From: an uncultured Ruminococcus sp. | GTDB taxonomy: Bacteria > Bacillota > Clostridia > Oscillospirales > Acutalibacteraceae | Length of the DNA stretch: 64,000 nt | Assembly (NCBI GenBank): GCA_902776975.1 | Contig: CACYSI010000014.1 | Span: 32,356 to 96,355 of the forward strand | Reading direction: 5' to 3' | In this document: piece by piece, positions 63,748 to 64,000 of the stretch | Layout: each line of letters begins with the position of its first letter | Position numbering within the stretch: the stretch's first letter is position 1 | Notes under the pieces: generated by a model | What the model was told of the DNA's origin: nothing | The model's input: the letters and a program-made list of their open reading frames with translations, nothing else | The model's database searches: none | Program-made: the position numbers and the translations under genes

Positions 63748-63776
63748 TTGACACTTCGGGAACATTATTGTATAAT
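63748..63776 (+). promoter_or_regulatory. consensus promoter of rpsU
   Basis: TTGACA (63748-63753), exactly 17 bases, TATAAT (63771-63776); about 47 bases of leader before rpsU. Confidence 0.85.
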
Positions 63777-63829
63777 CAATGTTGCATTATGCGAATAACC
63801 CCTGTTTATAACAGATGGGAGGGAAATAA

Positions 63830-64000
63830 ATGTCAGAAGTAAGACTCAAGGAAAACGAATCCTTAGAGAGCGCTCTTCGCCGCTTCAAGAAGCAGTGCGC
63901 GCGCGCCGGCGTCATCGCCGAGGTTCGTAAGAGAGAGGCTTACGAGAAGCCTTCTGTAAAGCGTAAGAAGAAGTCCGAGGCTGCTCGCAAGCGTAAGTAC
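63830..64000 (+). CDS. rpsU: 30S ribosomal protein S21, cut at the window end
   Basis: 57 codons are visible with no stop; family length is about 57-58, so only the stop (and perhaps one residue) is missing. [34 protein letters not shown] and a basic C-terminus [20 protein letters not shown] precedes the ATG. Confidence 0.95.
   Translation, partial: MSEVRLKENESLESALRRFKKQCARAGVIAEVRKREAYEKPSVKRKKKSEAARKRKY

Overview
The window looks like a chromosome segment from a Ruminococcus-like, endospore-lineage Clostridia (Oscillospiraceae). This rests on the neighbourhoods spoIVB-spo0A, infC-rpmI-rplT, plsX-rnc-radical SAM-smc-ftsY and rdgB-yhbY-nadD-yqeK-rsfS-leuS, on a dockerin-bearing secreted protein, a BofA-like protein, and strong AGGAGG ribosome binding sites with frequent TTG/GTG starts. 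G+C is judged by eye to be near 50%. Three promoters match the sigma-A consensus exactly (TTGACA-N17-TATAAT: rnpB, infC, rpsU).

Region 1 (1-2.6 kb): the 5' part of a tRNA-Ser(GGA) gene on the minus strand, a small holin/XhlA-like membrane protein, and a BspA-type leucine-rich protein with a phage-tail-like N-terminus. It looks like an accessory or prophage-derived edge beside a tRNA.

Region 2 (2.9-20.6 kb) is the most unusual part: about 17.6 kb of co-directional genes for a surface-protein system. It holds six secreted proteins with SipW/TasA-type signal peptides (a Trp right at the predicted cleavage site) and one permanently membrane-anchored relative. It also holds three SipW-type (Ser-His) signal peptidases, a membrane-anchored McrB-like AAA+ ATPase and a 798-residue coiled-coil protein whose N-terminus resembles DUF2357. 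Most of the surface proteins share a W-[IVLA]-E-G-x-[DH]-P-like motif near the end of a common beta domain. The larger ones add InlB-like, carbohydrate-binding-like and Big2-like modules. I read the locus as a candidate undescribed fibre or surface-matrix assembly system; that function is inferred. The gene with the best ribosome binding site carries a one-base frameshift, and a frameshifted four-helix-bundle gene flanked by GTTAAC inverted repeats sits inside the operon.

Region 3 (20.6-31.9 kb): radC, uvrB, a topoisomerase IV pair (parE, parC), secG, a bofA-like gene, a DUF4364 regulator (minus strand) and a large secreted dockerin protein. Region 4 (31.9-36.1 kb): spo0A and spoIVB (minus strand), cca and the RNase P RNA. 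Region 5 (36.1-43.2 kb): a MITE-like palindromic element, an XRE regulator, an AI-2E family permease, murD, a GNAT acetyltransferase, a methionine gamma-lyase/aluminium-resistance-family protein, then tadA and a CPBP protease (minus strand). Region 6 (43.2-64 kb): infC-rpmI-rplT behind an attenuator-type leader, trmH-like, dprA, topA, trmFO, plsX, rnc, an Elp3-like radical SAM protein (apparent ATT start), smc, ftsY, rdgB, yhbY, nadD, yqeK, rsfS, leuS, a PlsC-like acyltransferase and rpsU, cut by the window end.

Intergenic gaps carry several families of short palindromic or dispersed repeats. I see no CRISPR array, rRNA or recognisable insertion-sequence transposase.
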